A stretch of 64,000 nt of DNA from Pseudomonadota bacterium (GCA_021801705.1 JAJYXP010000055.1:6382-70381); one strand, 5' to 3'; shown: positions 26,329 to 35,658, numbered from the stretch's first letter. Notes: generated from the sequence alone by a model not told the origin. Numbers and translations are program-made.

Positions 26329-28187
26329 TACTTTTCGTTTTCCTGCCACATGGCGGGGAGGAAGCGAATGACGCGGTTGCGGCCCTTGTTCTTGGCTTCG
26401 TAGAGGGCCACGTCGGCGTATTTGACCACCTGCCAGAAAGTGTCCGCATCGGCCGGAAACTCGGATACGCCGATGGAAATGGTCTTTTGCAGTACCGTAC
26501 CGGGCAGCGTAACCTTGGTTTCCTCGACCTTGACACGAATTTTCTCGGCGATTTTGGTCGCATCCTCGGCGCCCGTGTCCATCAGGATGATGAGGAATTC
26601 CTCCCCGCCGTAGCGAATCACCATGTCCGATGACCGCGCACTTTTAACCAGGGTTTCAGCCAGGGTCTTGAGCACCTTGTCGCCGGCTTCGTGGCCAAAG
26701 GTGTCATTGACCTGCTTGAAGTAATCCAGGTCGAGCATGAGTACGGAGAAGGGGCTTTTCCGGCGCTGGCTGATAGCGACCAGGGTGGTGACGTATTCTT
26801 CCAGGAAGCGCCGGTTGTACAGGCCGGTCATGGCGTCGCGCAACGAGCTTTCCCGCAGGTGCTCCATCAGCCGTTTGGCTTCGAGCACCGGCGCGGTCTC
26901 GCGCAGATAGACGGCGATAAACGGCATCATGAGCTTGGCGAATTGCCCCTGATCGGGGGGGAAAACCATCTGCACCACGCAGCCGACGGAGCCGGACTGG
27001 GTGATCGGCAGGCAGATGTGGGTGCATTGTTCACCCTTCTCCTCACCGCGGAACATGGTGCAGATGCCCGGGAAGTCCACCGCGTTCACTTCGTGTCCGG
27101 TGCGCCTCACCCGGCAGGCACCGGCGTCGATCAGGATTTGCTGGTCGCACCAGCGGCAGGGTGCGTTGAGCTCGCCGTCAACCACGATAGGCACGATCCG
27201 GTTCTTGCTCGAGGCCACCTCGTAAATGGAGAACCGCAGGAAGTCGAACTTGTCGCCAAGCACAAGTGCCAGGCGCTGGTAGACCTCCAGTTTACTCTGG
27301 TCTTCCTCGATCGCCTGCTTGAAATGGGATGCTTCCACCAGCCCTTCCACCATCTCGGTGGCGGTGACGAGCTGGTTGCAGACATTCGGGTTTTGATGGC
27401 CCATCAATTCACCCACGCGCTGACCGATGGTGCTTATCCCCTCGTCGAGGAATGCCATCAGACGGTTGAGCTGGCTGGCGATCTCGCCCACCTCGTCGGA
27501 AGTGTGCGGTTCGATCCGCCCTCTAAAAACGCCACCGACCGCCTGGGCCACCACATCCTTCACGGCGTTGGCGGTTTCAACCAGTGGTTGAAGCAACCGC
27601 CGCAACAAGAACAGCGCAAACAGGGCGGTGAGGAATATGAACAGTCCCAGCAGGGAAACGGTGGTAATGGCCTGTTGTTTTACATCATCCAGGGGGATGT
27701 CGATGGAGATGGCGCCGAGCACGGTTCCCTGACTGCCGGCATGGCATTGCATGCAGTTTGGCGTTCCCGTGTCGGTGGCGATATAGGGGATAATGGCGCG
27801 AAACACCTGTGAGCCATTTTTTTCGGCAGTTTTGAAAACCGGTTGGCCATGTTCAAGGACTTCGGCTTCTCCCTCGTCCTTCGAGCGTTCCAGGCTAATG
27901 CCTTGGCCAAACTGCTTGTCGACGGCAGGCGCCCGGATTACCCGTACTCCCTGGACACCGGGCACATCCTTAAGACGCTCCAGGAATTGCGGGCGTTTGC
28001 TGATCGTTCCATTGACCATGCTTTCGGTCAGGCTCGCTTTGACCGTTTCCGCTACCGAACGGGCGTGGCGTTCGGCAGTGTAGAGGGAGAATTCCCGCAG
28101 GGTGTAGAGACCGACGGCGACCAGCACCAACAGCACAACCCCCATTAGAAAGGAAAAGAACAAGAGTATTTTTGCGTTAAGGGTCAT
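26325..28187 (-). CDS. Diguanylate cyclase with periplasmic CxxCH haem sensor domain
   Basis: 620 residues. TM1 about 7-30; periplasmic domain with CMQCH (145-149), a c-type haem site of the Tll0287/DUF3365 kind; TM2 about 175-196; HAMP about 197-250; a cysteine-rich GAF-like region (about 290-430: APCRWC, GACRV, GICTMF, EQCTHIC); GGDEF domain with DLDYFKQVNDTFGH and active site GGEEF (527-531), preceded by the inhibitory RxxD site (518-521). It should make c-di-GMP in response to a redox or gas signal (inference). Stop lies in a MITE flank. Confidence 0.88.
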   Translation of the reverse strand: MTLNAKILLFFSFLMGVVLLVLVAVGLYTLREFSLYTAERHARSVAETVKASLTESMVNGTISKRPQFLERLKDVPGVQGVRVIRAPAVDKQFGQGISLERSKDEGEAEVLEHGQPVFKTAEKNGSQVFRAIIPYIATDTGTPNCMQCHAGSQGTVLGAISIDIPLDDVKQQAITTVSLLGLFIFLTALFALFLLRRLLQPLVETANAVKDVVAQAVGGVFRGRIEPHTSDEVGEIASQLNRLMAFLDEGISTIGQRVGELMGHQNPNVCNQLVTATEMVEGLVEASHFKQAIEEDQSKLEVYQRLALVLGDKFDFLRFSIYEVASSKNRIVPIVVDGELNAPCRWCDQQILIDAGACRVRRTGHEVNAVDFPGICTMFRGEEKGEQCTHICLPITQSGSVGCVVQMVFPPDQGQFAKLMMPFIAVYLRETAPVLEAKRLMEHLRESSLRDAMTGLYNRRFLEEYVTTLVAISQRRKSPFSVLMLDLDYFKQVNDTFGHEAGDKVLKTLAETLVKSARSSDMVIRYGGEEFLIILMDTGAEDATKIAEKIRVKVEETKVTLPGTVLQKTISIGVSEFPADADTFWQVVKYADVALYEAKNKGRNRVIRFLPAMWQENEKY

Positions 28188-28218
28188 GGGGTTGTCAGGC
28201 TATGGCCACGAATATATT

Positions 28219-28350
28219 GCATACGATCTTTCATGGGCTTTAGCCCATAGAAAGTCGGAGTCCCCTTGTGGGGCATACGATCTTTCATGGGCTATCCCTA
28301 CACTCCCCTGCGGGTCGCATAGGACAAGAGTCCATAGAAAGTCGGAGTCC
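28219..28350 (+). repeat. Tandem pair of palindromic repeat elements
   Basis: Copy A (28219-28272) and copy B (28273-28350) both start GCATACGATCTTTCATGGGC and share CCATAGAAAGTCGGAGTCC. Copy A has the tight palindrome CATGGGCTTTAGCCCATA; copy B has a longer loop that itself contains inverted words. This fills most of the 300-bp gap 28188-28487; the remainder shows no gene. Confidence 0.85.
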
Positions 28351-28487
28351 TTTCAGGAATTTCCGCAGAATACTAGCCGTTTTTCTCTGGTGGCGCAAAT
28401 AGACTTTGCTTGCGGGCGAGGCGGAGCGGGCATGGGGGGTGAAACCCGGCGGCGCCTTGTCCTGAAACCGTTCCCGCGGGCAATCCA

Positions 28488-29633
28488 TCAGTTATTCTGG
28501 CGCATTTCAGGACGCTTGCCGATGCTGACTTGCAGTTGGGTTTCGGTCTGGTTGCGCAGGATCTTGAGCGCTGCCACCTTGCCCGGCGCCAGCCCGGAAA
28601 TCTGGTTGAGCATCTCGGTCGAATCGTTAACCGGCTTGCCATTGATTTCCACCAGCATGTCGCCTGGCTTGATTCCGCCGCGGTCGGCCGGGCCGCCGCG
28701 CAGTACGCCGGCGATGATGACGCCTTTGCTCCTGTCGAGCTTGAACGATTCGGCGAGTTCCGGCGTGACGTCCTGCACTTCCACGCCGATCCAGCCGCGC
28801 ACCACGCTGCCATCGCGAATAATCTGTTCCATTACCTGTTTGGCGAGGCTTGCGGGTATCGCGAAGCCGATACCCAGCGATCCGCCGCTGCGGGAGTAAA
28901 TTGCGCTGCTGATGCCGATCAGATTGCCGGCTGCATCCACCAAAGCGCCGCCCGAATTGCCGGGATTGATCGCGGCATCGGTCTGGATGAAGTTTTCGAA
29001 AGTGTTGATGCCCAGATGGCTGCGCCCCAGCGCACTGACGATTCCCATCGTCACCGTTTGACCTACGCCGAAGGGATTGCCGATGGCGAGGGCCACATCG
29101 CCGACCTGGACCTGCTCGGCATGGCCGAATGTGGCGGCGGGCAGGTTCTTCAGCTCGATTTTCAGCACGGCGATGTCGGTATCGGGGTCGGTGCCGACGA
29201 TCCTGGCCGAGCTTTTTCGGCCGTCGGCAAGCGCCACTTCGATCTCGTCGGCCGCTTCGACCACATGGTGGTTGGTCAGGATGTATCCATCGGGGCTGAC
29301 GATCACGCCGGAACCGAGGCTGGCAGCGCGCTGCGGTTCGGCATTGAAGCGTTCGCCAAAAAAACGGCGGAACAGCGGGTCGTCCATGAATGGATTCCGT
29401 GGCGCGGGCACTTCCTTGCTGGTGAATATATTGACGACCGAAGGCATGGCCTTCTTGGCGGCCGTGCTGAATGAGCCGGACTTTTGCGCGGCAGCGTCCG
29501 AGGGCGCCTCCCTCACAGTGACCACAGTGCCGCCGTGCCATGGCAGAAATTCCGGCTTCAGGCTTGCAATCACGAACAGCACTGCAAGACCGATGGTCGC
29601 GGATTGTGCAAAAATGAGCCAGAGTCTGCGCAT
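28488..29633 (-). CDS. DegS/AlgW-like periplasmic serine protease (trypsin plus one PDZ)
   Basis: 381 residues. One N-terminal membrane anchor (about 7-25), protease domain with catalytic His123 (ILTNHHVV), Asp153 (DTDIAVLK) and Ser227 (NPGNSGGAL), and a single PDZ domain (about 275-372: GVIIAGVLRGGPADRGGIKPGD). One PDZ plus anchor matches DegS/AlgW, which start the sigma-E envelope-stress cascade, rather than two-PDZ DegP. It is divergent from nif3 with an 85-bp shared regulatory region. Confidence 0.88.
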   Translation of the reverse strand: MRRLWLIFAQSATIGLAVLFVIASLKPEFLPWHGGTVVTVREAPSDAAAQKSGSFSTAAKKAMPSVVNIFTSKEVPAPRNPFMDDPLFRRFFGERFNAEPQRAASLGSGVIVSPDGYILTNHHVVEAADEIEVALADGRKSSARIVGTDPDTDIAVLKIELKNLPAATFGHAEQVQVGDVALAIGNPFGVGQTVTMGIVSALGRSHLGINTFENFIQTDAAINPGNSGGALVDAAGNLIGISSAIYSRSGGSLGIGFAIPASLAKQVMEQIIRDGSVVRGWIGVEVQDVTPELAESFKLDRSKGVIIAGVLRGGPADRGGIKPGDMLVEINGKPVNDSTEMLNQISGLAPGKVAALKILRNQTETQLQVSIGKRPEMRQNN

Positions 29634-29718
29634 ATAATTCTTTCGGTAGCGTTGATTTTGTGTTTTGCCATGGGCGGCCTGCTTCGTGCCGTCGATAATT
29701 TTTTAATTTGGGGCGCTT

Positions 29719-30465
29719 ATGGAACTTTGCAAGCTGGAAAATTATACCGATCTGTTATTGGAAGCGGCCCGCTTCCGTGATTATTGCCCAAATGGCGTGC
29801 AGGTAGAAGGGCGGGCCGGGGTTTTTAAGCTGGTAAGCGGCGTGACAGCCAGCCTGGATTTGCTTAAGGCGGCCATGGCTGCGGGTGCGGATGCGATTCT
29901 GGTGCACCACGGCTATTTCTGGAAAAACGAGGACGCCCGGATTGCCGGGGTGAAGCGCGCACGCCTTGAGTTGCTGCTGCGCCATAATGTCAGCCTGCTG
30001 GCTTACCATCTGCCACTCGACGCCCATCCGGAGCTGGGCAACAACGCGCAGCTTGGACAGAAGTTGGGGTTCGAAACGGAAGGCCGGTTCGGCGAGCAGG
30101 ACACGGCCTGCCATGGCGTGCTGGCGGAATCAATGCCGCTTTCAGCGTTGGGGGAGCAGGTAAGCGCTGTGCTCGGGCGCCGGCCGCTGCTGATTGGCGA
30201 CCAGAACGGGGGGCTGCGCCGCATTGCCTGGTGCAGCGGCGCAGCTCAGGGTTATTTCGAAGAGGCGATCCGCCTTGGTGTGGATGCCTTTCTTACCGGC
30301 GAAATATCGGAGCAGTGCGTTCACCTGGCACGTGAAACGGGAGTCGCTTTCATTGCGGCGGGCCACCATGCCACCGAGCGGTATGGCGTTCAGGCGCTGG
30401 GCGCGCATCTTGCCGAAAAATTCGGTATTGATCATCAATTTATCGATATCGACAACCCGGTGTAG
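29719..30465 (+). CDS. Nif3-like dinuclear metal centre protein (YbgI/GTP cyclohydrolase I type 2 family)
   Basis: 248 residues. [26 protein letters not shown] (metal-binding HHG), [48 protein letters not shown] and [16 protein letters not shown] are all family landmarks. Forms a hexameric ring with two metals per subunit; the biological role is not settled. Converges on the cytochrome gene, separated by a strong terminator. Confidence 0.9.
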   Translation: MELCKLENYTDLLLEAARFRDYCPNGVQVEGRAGVFKLVSGVTASLDLLKAAMAAGADAILVHHGYFWKNEDARIAGVKRARLELLLRHNVSLLAYHLPLDAHPELGNNAQLGQKLGFETEGRFGEQDTACHGVLAESMPLSALGEQVSAVLGRRPLLIGDQNGGLRRIAWCSGAAQGYFEEAIRLGVDAFLTGEISEQCVHLARETGVAFIAAGHHATERYGVQALGAHLAEKFGIDHQFIDIDNPV

Positions 30466-30520
30466 CATAGCTTTGATAAACAGCGCGGTGGATATGTCCG
30501 GTCATTTCGGGGCGGGAGCA

Positions 30521-30561
30521 GCAAAATGCCGGCAACTGGCGTTGCCGGCATTTTGCTTTTT
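30521..30561 (+). terminator. Rho-independent terminator after nif3 (perhaps bidirectional)
   Basis: Perfect 16-bp stem GCAAAATGCCGGCAAC / GTTGCCGGCATTTTGC with a TGGC loop, followed by TTTTT (30557-30561). It lies between the convergent nif3-like and cytochrome genes; the A-run inside the stem could serve the minus strand. Confidence 0.85.
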
Positions 30562-30576
30562 GCAGAGCTTGGGATG

Positions 30577-30951
30577 TCAGTTGTTTTTCGCCCCCTGGTC
30601 TACCCATTTTTTCAGCAGATCGGTCTTTTCCTTGGGCAAAGACGCCTTGCCGTGGGGCATCCTGAGCGAAGGATCGGCGCGCCCTTCGATCAGCATGTTC
30701 AAGGCGCTGGTCAGGCTGTCGCCGGGTTTGACTATGGGCCCGAAGCGGGTGCCTTTCATCAGGCTGTCGTAGCTTGTCAGAAGCAGACCGCTCTTTTTCT
30801 GTCCCTCGCCGCCTTCGGCATGACATTCCAGACAATTCTGCTGGATGATCGGCTGGACATCGGCCTTGAAGCTGATTTCCTTCTGGCCGCATGCTGCGAG
30901 CAAAAACGTGGCGGCAAGCGCGGCGCCGCCCAGCAAGATTTCGGATTTCAT
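30577..30951 (-). CDS. Monohaem cytochrome c-type lipoprotein
   Basis: 124 residues. Lipoprotein signal peptide with lipobox FLLAAC (Cys21), then a single haem site CLECH (40-44), a region resembling the Planctomycete-type cytochrome c domain (SGLLLTSYDSLMKGTRFGP), and SLRMPHGKASLP with a methionine that could be the sixth haem ligand. Predicted periplasmic, membrane tethered. Located upstream of and divergent from petABC, so an electron-carrier role near the bc1 complex is plausible but not shown. Confidence 0.82.
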   Translation of the reverse strand: MKSEILLGGAALAATFLLAACGQKEISFKADVQPIIQQNCLECHAEGGEGQKKSGLLLTSYDSLMKGTRFGPIVKPGDSLTSALNMLIEGRADPSLRMPHGKASLPKEKTDLLKKWVDQGAKNN

Positions 30952-31141
30952 AACTATCGTCCTTTCCTCATGGTTCCGCGGATTCGATTTCGAAGTGCAA
31001 CAGCCAATGGTGGCTTGGTGTAGAGCACATTCTTTGCGAAGAATACCTCAAACGGGGTTCTGAACCCCAATATTTTTCGTGGCCGGCGCTTGGGGTGTCC
31101 TGCCGCCCATCGGACTAAACAAAAATTGCAATTCTCCGGAT

Positions 31142-31170
31142 TTAGACTTTCTCCAAAAAACCGGGATAAT
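31142..31170 (+). promoter_or_regulatory. Candidate petABC promoter
   Basis: GATAAT at 31165-31170 is a good -10; TTAGAC at 31142-31147 (17-base spacing) is a weak -35. It lies 34 bases before the petA ATG. Confidence 0.35.
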
Positions 31171-31203
31171 AGGCAGGATTATTTCCAAATGGGGATTCAG
31201 CGA

Positions 31204-31809
31204 ATGAGCCAAAATGAAGTGAACCGCGGCAAAAGGAGGTTTCTGATTGCCGCCACGGCTGCGGTCGGTGGCGTGGCGGCGGCTGCGGTTGCCGTCCCAT
31301 TTCTCTCGAGCTTGTTGCCGAGCCAACGCGCGAAGGCGGGGGGTGCGCCGGTGGAAGTGGATATCAGCAAAATCGAGCCCGGTATGATCCTGAACGTGGA
31401 GTGGCGCGGCAAGCCGGTGTGGATCGTGAACCGCACCAAGGATATGCTGGACCTTCTGGCGAAGCATGACGACAGGCTGGTGGACCCCACCTCCATTGCG
31501 AACCAGCAGCCGGAATATTGCAGGAACGCGACGCGTTCGATCAAGCCGGAGTTTCTGGTGGCGGTCGGTGTTTGCACTCACTTGGGCTGTTCGCCGACCT
31601 TTCGTAAGGAAGTCGGTCCGGCGGATCTGGGCGCCGACTGGCCGGGCGGCTTCTTCTGTCCCTGCCACGGCTCCAGGTTCGATTTGGCGGCGCGCGTGTT
31701 CAAGGGCGTGCCTGCCCCGACCAATCTTGTTATTCCGCCCCACAAGTATCTGGACAACAACCGTATCCTGATCAGCGACGACATCAAGAGGAGCCCGATA
31801 AATGAATAG
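31204..31809 (+). CDS. petA: Ubiquinol-cytochrome c reductase Rieske iron-sulfur subunit
   Basis: 201 residues. ATG 31204 has GGGGA 8-9 bases before it; ATG 31189 would add 5 residues. Twin-arginine-type signal anchor (GKRRFLIAATAAVGG), then the Rieske domain with CTHLGC (124-129) and CPCHGS (152-157) holding the 2Fe-2S cluster. Transfers electrons from ubiquinol to cytochrome c1 on the periplasmic side. Overlaps petB by 8 bp; first gene of petABC. Confidence 0.96.
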   Translation: MSQNEVNRGKRRFLIAATAAVGGVAAAAVAVPFLSSLLPSQRAKAGGAPVEVDISKIEPGMILNVEWRGKPVWIVNRTKDMLDLLAKHDDRLVDPTSIANQQPEYCRNATRSIKPEFLVAVGVCTHLGCSPTFRKEVGPADLGADWPGGFFCPCHGSRFDLAARVFKGVPAPTNLVIPPHKYLDNNRILISDDIKRSPINE

Positions 31810-33037
31810 TCTGACGCGTTTGTTGGGTTGGGTGGATGAGCGCTTCCCGCTGACTTCGACCTGGAAAGAGCATCTTTCCGAGTACTATGCGCCGAAGAAC
31901 TTCAACTTCTGGTACTTCTTCGGCTCGCTGGCCTTGCTGGTGCTGGTGATCCAGATCGTTTCCGGGATCTTCCTTGTCATGAATTACAAGCCGGATGCGG
32001 GCCTTGCCTTCTACTCGGTGGAGTACATCATGCGCGACGTGGAGTGGGGTTGGCTGATCCGCTACATCCACTCCACCGGCGCCTCGATGTTCTTCGTCGT
32101 GGTCTACCTGCACATGTTCCGCGGTCTGATCTACGGATCCTACCGCAAGCCGCGCGAACTGGTCTGGATCTTCGGCATGCTGATTTACCTGGCCCTGATG
32201 GCCGAGTCCTTCATGGGCTACCTGCTGCCCTGGGGCCAGTTGTCCTACTGGGGAGCGCAGGTGATCGTTAACCTGTTCAGTGCCATTCCGCTTGTCGGCC
32301 CCGATCTTTCCCTGTGGATACGCGGCGACTACGTCATCTCGGACGCCACGCTGAACCGGTTTTTCGCCTTTCACGTTATCGCCGTGCCGCTGGTTCTCAT
32401 CGGCCTGGTGGTGGCGCACATCATTGCGCTGCATGAAGTGGGCTCGAACAATCCGGATGGCATCGAAATCAAGAAGCGCAAGGATCCCAAGACGGGAATC
32501 CCGCTCGACGGCATTCCTTTCCATCCCTATTATACGGTGAAGGATATTGTCGGGGTGGTGGTGTTCCTGATGGTTTTTTCCGCCATCCTTTTTTTCGCGC
32601 CGGACATGGGGGGCTACTTCCTGGAAGACAGCAATTTTGTTCCCGCCGATACGATGAAAACGCCGGAGCACATCGGCGCCTTGTGGTATTTCAATCCTTT
32701 TTACGCCATTCTTCGGGCGACACCGCCGCTGTTCGGTTCCCCGCTCCCGGGCGTGATCGCGATGGGCGTGGCGGTGATGATATTCTTCTTCCTGCCCTGG
32801 CTCGACCGCGGTCCGGTCAGGTCCATACGCTATCGCGGACCGATCTACAAGGTTGCAGTGGGGCTTTTCGTGATCAGCTTCATCAGCCTGGGCATCCTTG
32901 GCGCCCAGGTGCCTAATCCGCTTTATACTGTTCTCGCGCAGATTTTTGCCGTGATCTACTTCGCATTCTTTTTCCTGATGCCGTGGTACACCAAAATCGA
33001 CAAATGCAAACCGGAACCGGAAAGGGTGACAGGATAA
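31802..33037 (+). CDS. petB: Cytochrome b subunit of the bc1 complex
   Basis: 411 residues with 8 or more membrane helices; binds the two b haems and forms the Qo and Qi sites. Visible: LLVLVIQIVSGIFLVMNY, RYIHSTGASMFFVVVYLHMFRG (haem histidines), FMGYLLPWGQLSYWGAQVI, FFAFHVIAVPLVLIGLVVAHI (second histidine pair), and the Qo-site PEWY-equivalent LWYFNPFYAILR region, where the loop reads GALWYF after PEHI. Overlaps petA by 8 bp and petC by 1 bp (TAATG). Confidence 0.96.
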   Translation: MNSLTRLLGWVDERFPLTSTWKEHLSEYYAPKNFNFWYFFGSLALLVLVIQIVSGIFLVMNYKPDAGLAFYSVEYIMRDVEWGWLIRYIHSTGASMFFVVVYLHMFRGLIYGSYRKPRELVWIFGMLIYLALMAESFMGYLLPWGQLSYWGAQVIVNLFSAIPLVGPDLSLWIRGDYVISDATLNRFFAFHVIAVPLVLIGLVVAHIIALHEVGSNNPDGIEIKKRKDPKTGIPLDGIPFHPYYTVKDIVGVVVFLMVFSAILFFAPDMGGYFLEDSNFVPADTMKTPEHIGALWYFNPFYAILRATPPLFGSPLPGVIAMGVAVMIFFFLPWLDRGPVRSIRYRGPIYKVAVGLFVISFISLGILGAQVPNPLYTVLAQIFAVIYFAFFFLMPWYTKIDKCKPEPERVTG

Positions 33038-33750
33038 TGAAAAAGCTGCTGTTTCTCATCTGCCTGCTGACTTCGACGATGGCATTCGCCTCCAGTGCCG
33101 TCCATCTGGATAAGGCGCCTACCAACCTGGGCGATAAACAGTCGCTGCAGCGCGGCGCCAAATACTTCGTCAATTATTGCCTCTCCTGCCACGGTGCCCA
33201 GGCGATGCGCTACAACCGCCTGCAGGATATCGGCTTGACCGAGCAGCAGATCAAGGACAACCTGATCTTCACCGGGGTCAAGGTGGGCGACATCATGACC
33301 AACAGCATGAGCAAGAAGGACGCCAAGGCATGGTTCGGCGCGCCGCCGCCCGACCTTTCCGTGATCGCCCGTTTCCGTGGTGTGGACTGGCTCTATACTT
33401 ATCTGCGCGGCTTCTACCGCGACGACGCCAGGCCGACCGGCTGGAACAACACGGTGTTCCAGAAGGTTGGCATGCCGCACGTGCTGTATGAACTCCAAGG
33501 CGAGCAGGTGCTGCACGTTGAAAGGCACGGCGAACATGAAACCCAAAAGCTGGTTTTAGCCAAGCCGGGCAAGATGACGCCGGTCGAATATAACAGCATG
33601 GTGGCGGACCTGGTGAATTACCTGGACTTCATGGGAGAGCCGGCGAAAACGACGCGCCACAAACTGGGGTTCGCGGTGCTGCTTTTCCTGGGTATTTTCT
33701 TCGTTGTGGCCTACTACCTGAAGAAAGAATACTGGAAGGATATACACTGA
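33037..33750 (+). CDS. petC: Cytochrome c1 subunit of the bc1 complex
   Basis: 237 residues from ATG 33037, which overlaps the petB stop. Signal peptide MKKLLFLICLLTSTMAFASS, haem site CLSCH (48-52), RFRGVDWLYTYLRGFY loop, sixth-ligand Met candidate in DIMTNSM, and a C-terminal membrane anchor (FAVLLFLGIFFVVAYYL) followed by KKEYWKDIH. Carries electrons from the Rieske protein to soluble cytochromes. Confidence 0.96.
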   Translation: MKKLLFLICLLTSTMAFASSAVHLDKAPTNLGDKQSLQRGAKYFVNYCLSCHGAQAMRYNRLQDIGLTEQQIKDNLIFTGVKVGDIMTNSMSKKDAKAWFGAPPPDLSVIARFRGVDWLYTYLRGFYRDDARPTGWNNTVFQKVGMPHVLYELQGEQVLHVERHGEHETQKLVLAKPGKMTPVEYNSMVADLVNYLDFMGEPAKTTRHKLGFAVLLFLGIFFVVAYYLKKEYWKDIH

Positions 33751-33781
33751 AGTCATCGCATCCGGATGCAACTTTGGTGTG

Positions 33782-33810
33782 CTGAAACTGGCCATGGTGG
33801 CCAGTTTCAG
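33782..33810 (+). terminator. Hairpin after petC, terminator-like without a U-tract
   Basis: Perfect 12-bp stem CTGAAACTGGCC / GGCCAGTTTCAG with loop ATGGT, 32 bases after the petC stop. Only CTATAAAA follows, so it may stabilise the mRNA end or act with Rho. Confidence 0.5.
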
Positions 33811-33986
33811 CTATAAAACTGGCAATTCGACCCGCGAAAATGTTAATATGGATTTTGTTGATCGGCGTGCTTGGGGGATTTTCCCCGGTCATGCCGTACA
33901 CGGCGGATCGCCGGGTTCCGGCTTCGCACACAGCTTTTACCATTAAACCTGGCCACTTCTAAATTCTATCGGCAGCAAGAAACCTT

Positions 33987-34586
33987 ATGATGACCCTTTA
34001 TTCCGGCACGACATGCCCCTTCAGCCAGCGTTGCCGCATTGTGCTGTACGAAAAAGGTATGGATTTCCAGATTATTGATGTGGATGTCCACAACAAACCT
34101 GAAGATCTGGCGGTAATGAACCCCTATAATCGCGTGCCCGTTCTGGTTGAGCGCGACTTGATCCTGCATGAAGCCAACATCATCAATGAATATATCGATG
34201 AGCGTTTTCCTCACCCGCAACTGATGCCCGCCGACCCGGTGATGCGTGGCAGGGCCCGGCTGTTCCTGCACCGCTTCGAGCAGGAATTATTCAGCCATGT
34301 CGAAAGCATTGAACACGGTAGCCAGAAGATGGCGGACAAGGCCCGCGTTGCCGTGCGCGACAATCTGGCGCAGCTTGCGCCGCTTTTTGCCAAGCATAAA
34401 TTCATGCTGGGCGACGAGTTCTCCATGCTGGACGTGGCGATTGCGCCACTGCTGTGGCGCCTGGATCATTATGGAATTGCCATGCCGAAACAGGCCGCGG
34501 CCTTACTGAAATATGGCGAACGGCTGTTCAGCCGCCCGGCGTTCATCGAGGCGCTGACCCCCTCAGAAAAAGCAATGCGAAAGTGA
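33987..34586 (+). CDS. sspA: Stringent starvation protein A (RNA polymerase-associated GST-fold protein)
   Basis: 199 residues. GST N-terminal fold (MTLYSGTTCPFSQRCRIVLYEKGMDFQIIDVDV, NPYNRVPVLVERDLILHEANIINEYIDERFPHP) and helical C-terminal domain. Despite the CPFSQ site, SspA proteins lack GST activity and bind RNA polymerase in stationary phase. The petABC-sspAB order is common in proteobacteria. Overlaps sspB by 4 bp (GTGA). Confidence 0.94.
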   Translation: MMTLYSGTTCPFSQRCRIVLYEKGMDFQIIDVDVHNKPEDLAVMNPYNRVPVLVERDLILHEANIINEYIDERFPHPQLMPADPVMRGRARLFLHRFEQELFSHVESIEHGSQKMADKARVAVRDNLAQLAPLFAKHKFMLGDEFSMLDVAIAPLLWRLDHYGIAMPKQAAALLKYGERLFSRPAFIEALTPSEKAMRK

Positions 34587-35008
34587 AGGAAATCTCCACC
34601 AAGCCCTATCTGATCCGTGCTATCTACGAATGGTGCACGGACAGCGGCCTGACTCCTTATCTCGTCGTCGCTGCGGGTAAACATGCCCGCGTGCCGATGG
34701 AGCATGCCAAGGACGGCCGGATTGTCTTGAATATCAGCCAGTCGGCTGCGCGCAACCTGCTCATCGGCAATGATATGATTCGATTTTCGGCACGTTTCGG
34801 CGGTGTTTCGCGCGACATTGAGGTGCCCATGGCCGAGGTGCTCAGCATTTATGCCCGGGAAAATGCCCAGGGCCTTTCCTTTCCCGCCGAAGAAGGGGCT
34901 GAATGGGGTGGCCCGGAGCGGCCTGGCTCCGAGAGTGCTGCCACAGAGTCGCCGGAAGACAATCGTCCCGCCCCCCGCAGCAAGCCAGACCTGAAGATCG
35001 TCAAGTAA
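34583..35008 (+). CDS. sspB: ClpXP protease specificity-enhancing factor SspB
   Basis: Delivers ssrA-tagged proteins to ClpXP. GTG 34583 overlaps the sspA stop and gives the expected KEISTKPYLIRAIYEWCTDSG start; 141 residues. Folded domain with TPYLVVAAGKHARVPMEHAKDGRIVLNISQSAARNL and FSARFGGVSRDIEVPM, then an acidic disordered linker and the C-terminal ClpX-docking motif PDLKIVK. Confidence 0.95.
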   Translation: MKEISTKPYLIRAIYEWCTDSGLTPYLVVAAGKHARVPMEHAKDGRIVLNISQSAARNLLIGNDMIRFSARFGGVSRDIEVPMAEVLSIYARENAQGLSFPAEEGAEWGGPERPGSESAATESPEDNRPAPRSKPDLKIVK

Positions 35009-35214
35009 TTCCCCGATATTTCCGGGCGCTCGGGCGTCAGCCGGAAGGATGCGCGCGTGCCTTACCGGACCCCGTCCGTGGAGCTTGCGGAGCCTTTAAA
35101 CGGCGCCAAAATGAATCAAGTCCGGGGGGCATGAGGCGGGGCATGGCGGGTTCTCGGGCCGGCTTGGTCAATTCAGGCATGAAGTGCCGGAAAACGCTAA
35201 AAATTCAAACGGAT

Positions 35215-35243
35215 TTGCCGAAAGTTCCTTAACGCCCTATAAT
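35215..35243 (+). promoter_or_regulatory. Strong sigma-70 promoter of the tRNA-tuf operon
   Basis: TTGCCG (35215-35220), 17-base spacer, perfect TATAAT (35238-35243), 17 bases before the first tRNA. Likely drives tRNA-Thr/Tyr/Gly/Thr and tuf. Bases 35009-35214 between sspB and this promoter show no gene. Confidence 0.8.
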
Positions 35244-35260
35244 GCCGCCTCTGTGCTGCC

Positions 35261-35336
35261 GCCGGCATAGCTCAGTTGGTAGAGCAGCTGATTTGTAATC
35301 AGAAGGTCCCGAGTTCGATTCTTGGTGCCGGCACCA
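35261..35336 (+). tRNA. thrU: tRNA-Thr (anticodon TGT)
   Basis: 76 nt with encoded CCA. Acceptor GCCGGCA pairs with TGCCGGC; D-arm AGCTCAGTTGGTAGAGC; anticodon TGT at 35294-35296; T-arm GAGTTCGATTC. Confidence 0.95.
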
Positions 35337-35427
35337 AGTGATATTGGAAGTCGCGTCGGAATAGGCGACCGGCGACAAATGTATTTGACAAAAACATGAA
35401 GCTCCACCATAATTAGCGGTTACGTTC

Positions 35428-35512
<85 letters not shown>

Positions 35513-35584
35513 GGTTTTTGTAGTAGATGAGTAGATGTTTTGAAGACTGAGCGGGCGCTCGTCTTTATGCTCTTGTCCCGGAAT

Positions 35585-35658
35585 GCGGGTGTAGCTCAAT
35601 GGTAGAGCAGAAGTTTTCCAAACTTATGACGAGGGTTCGATTCCCTTCACCCGCTCCA
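35585..35658 (+). tRNA. glyT: tRNA-Gly (anticodon TCC)
   Basis: 74 nt with CCA. Acceptor GCGGGTG pairs with CACCCGC; anticodon TCC at 35617-35619; T-arm GGTTCGATTC. Confidence 0.95.
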
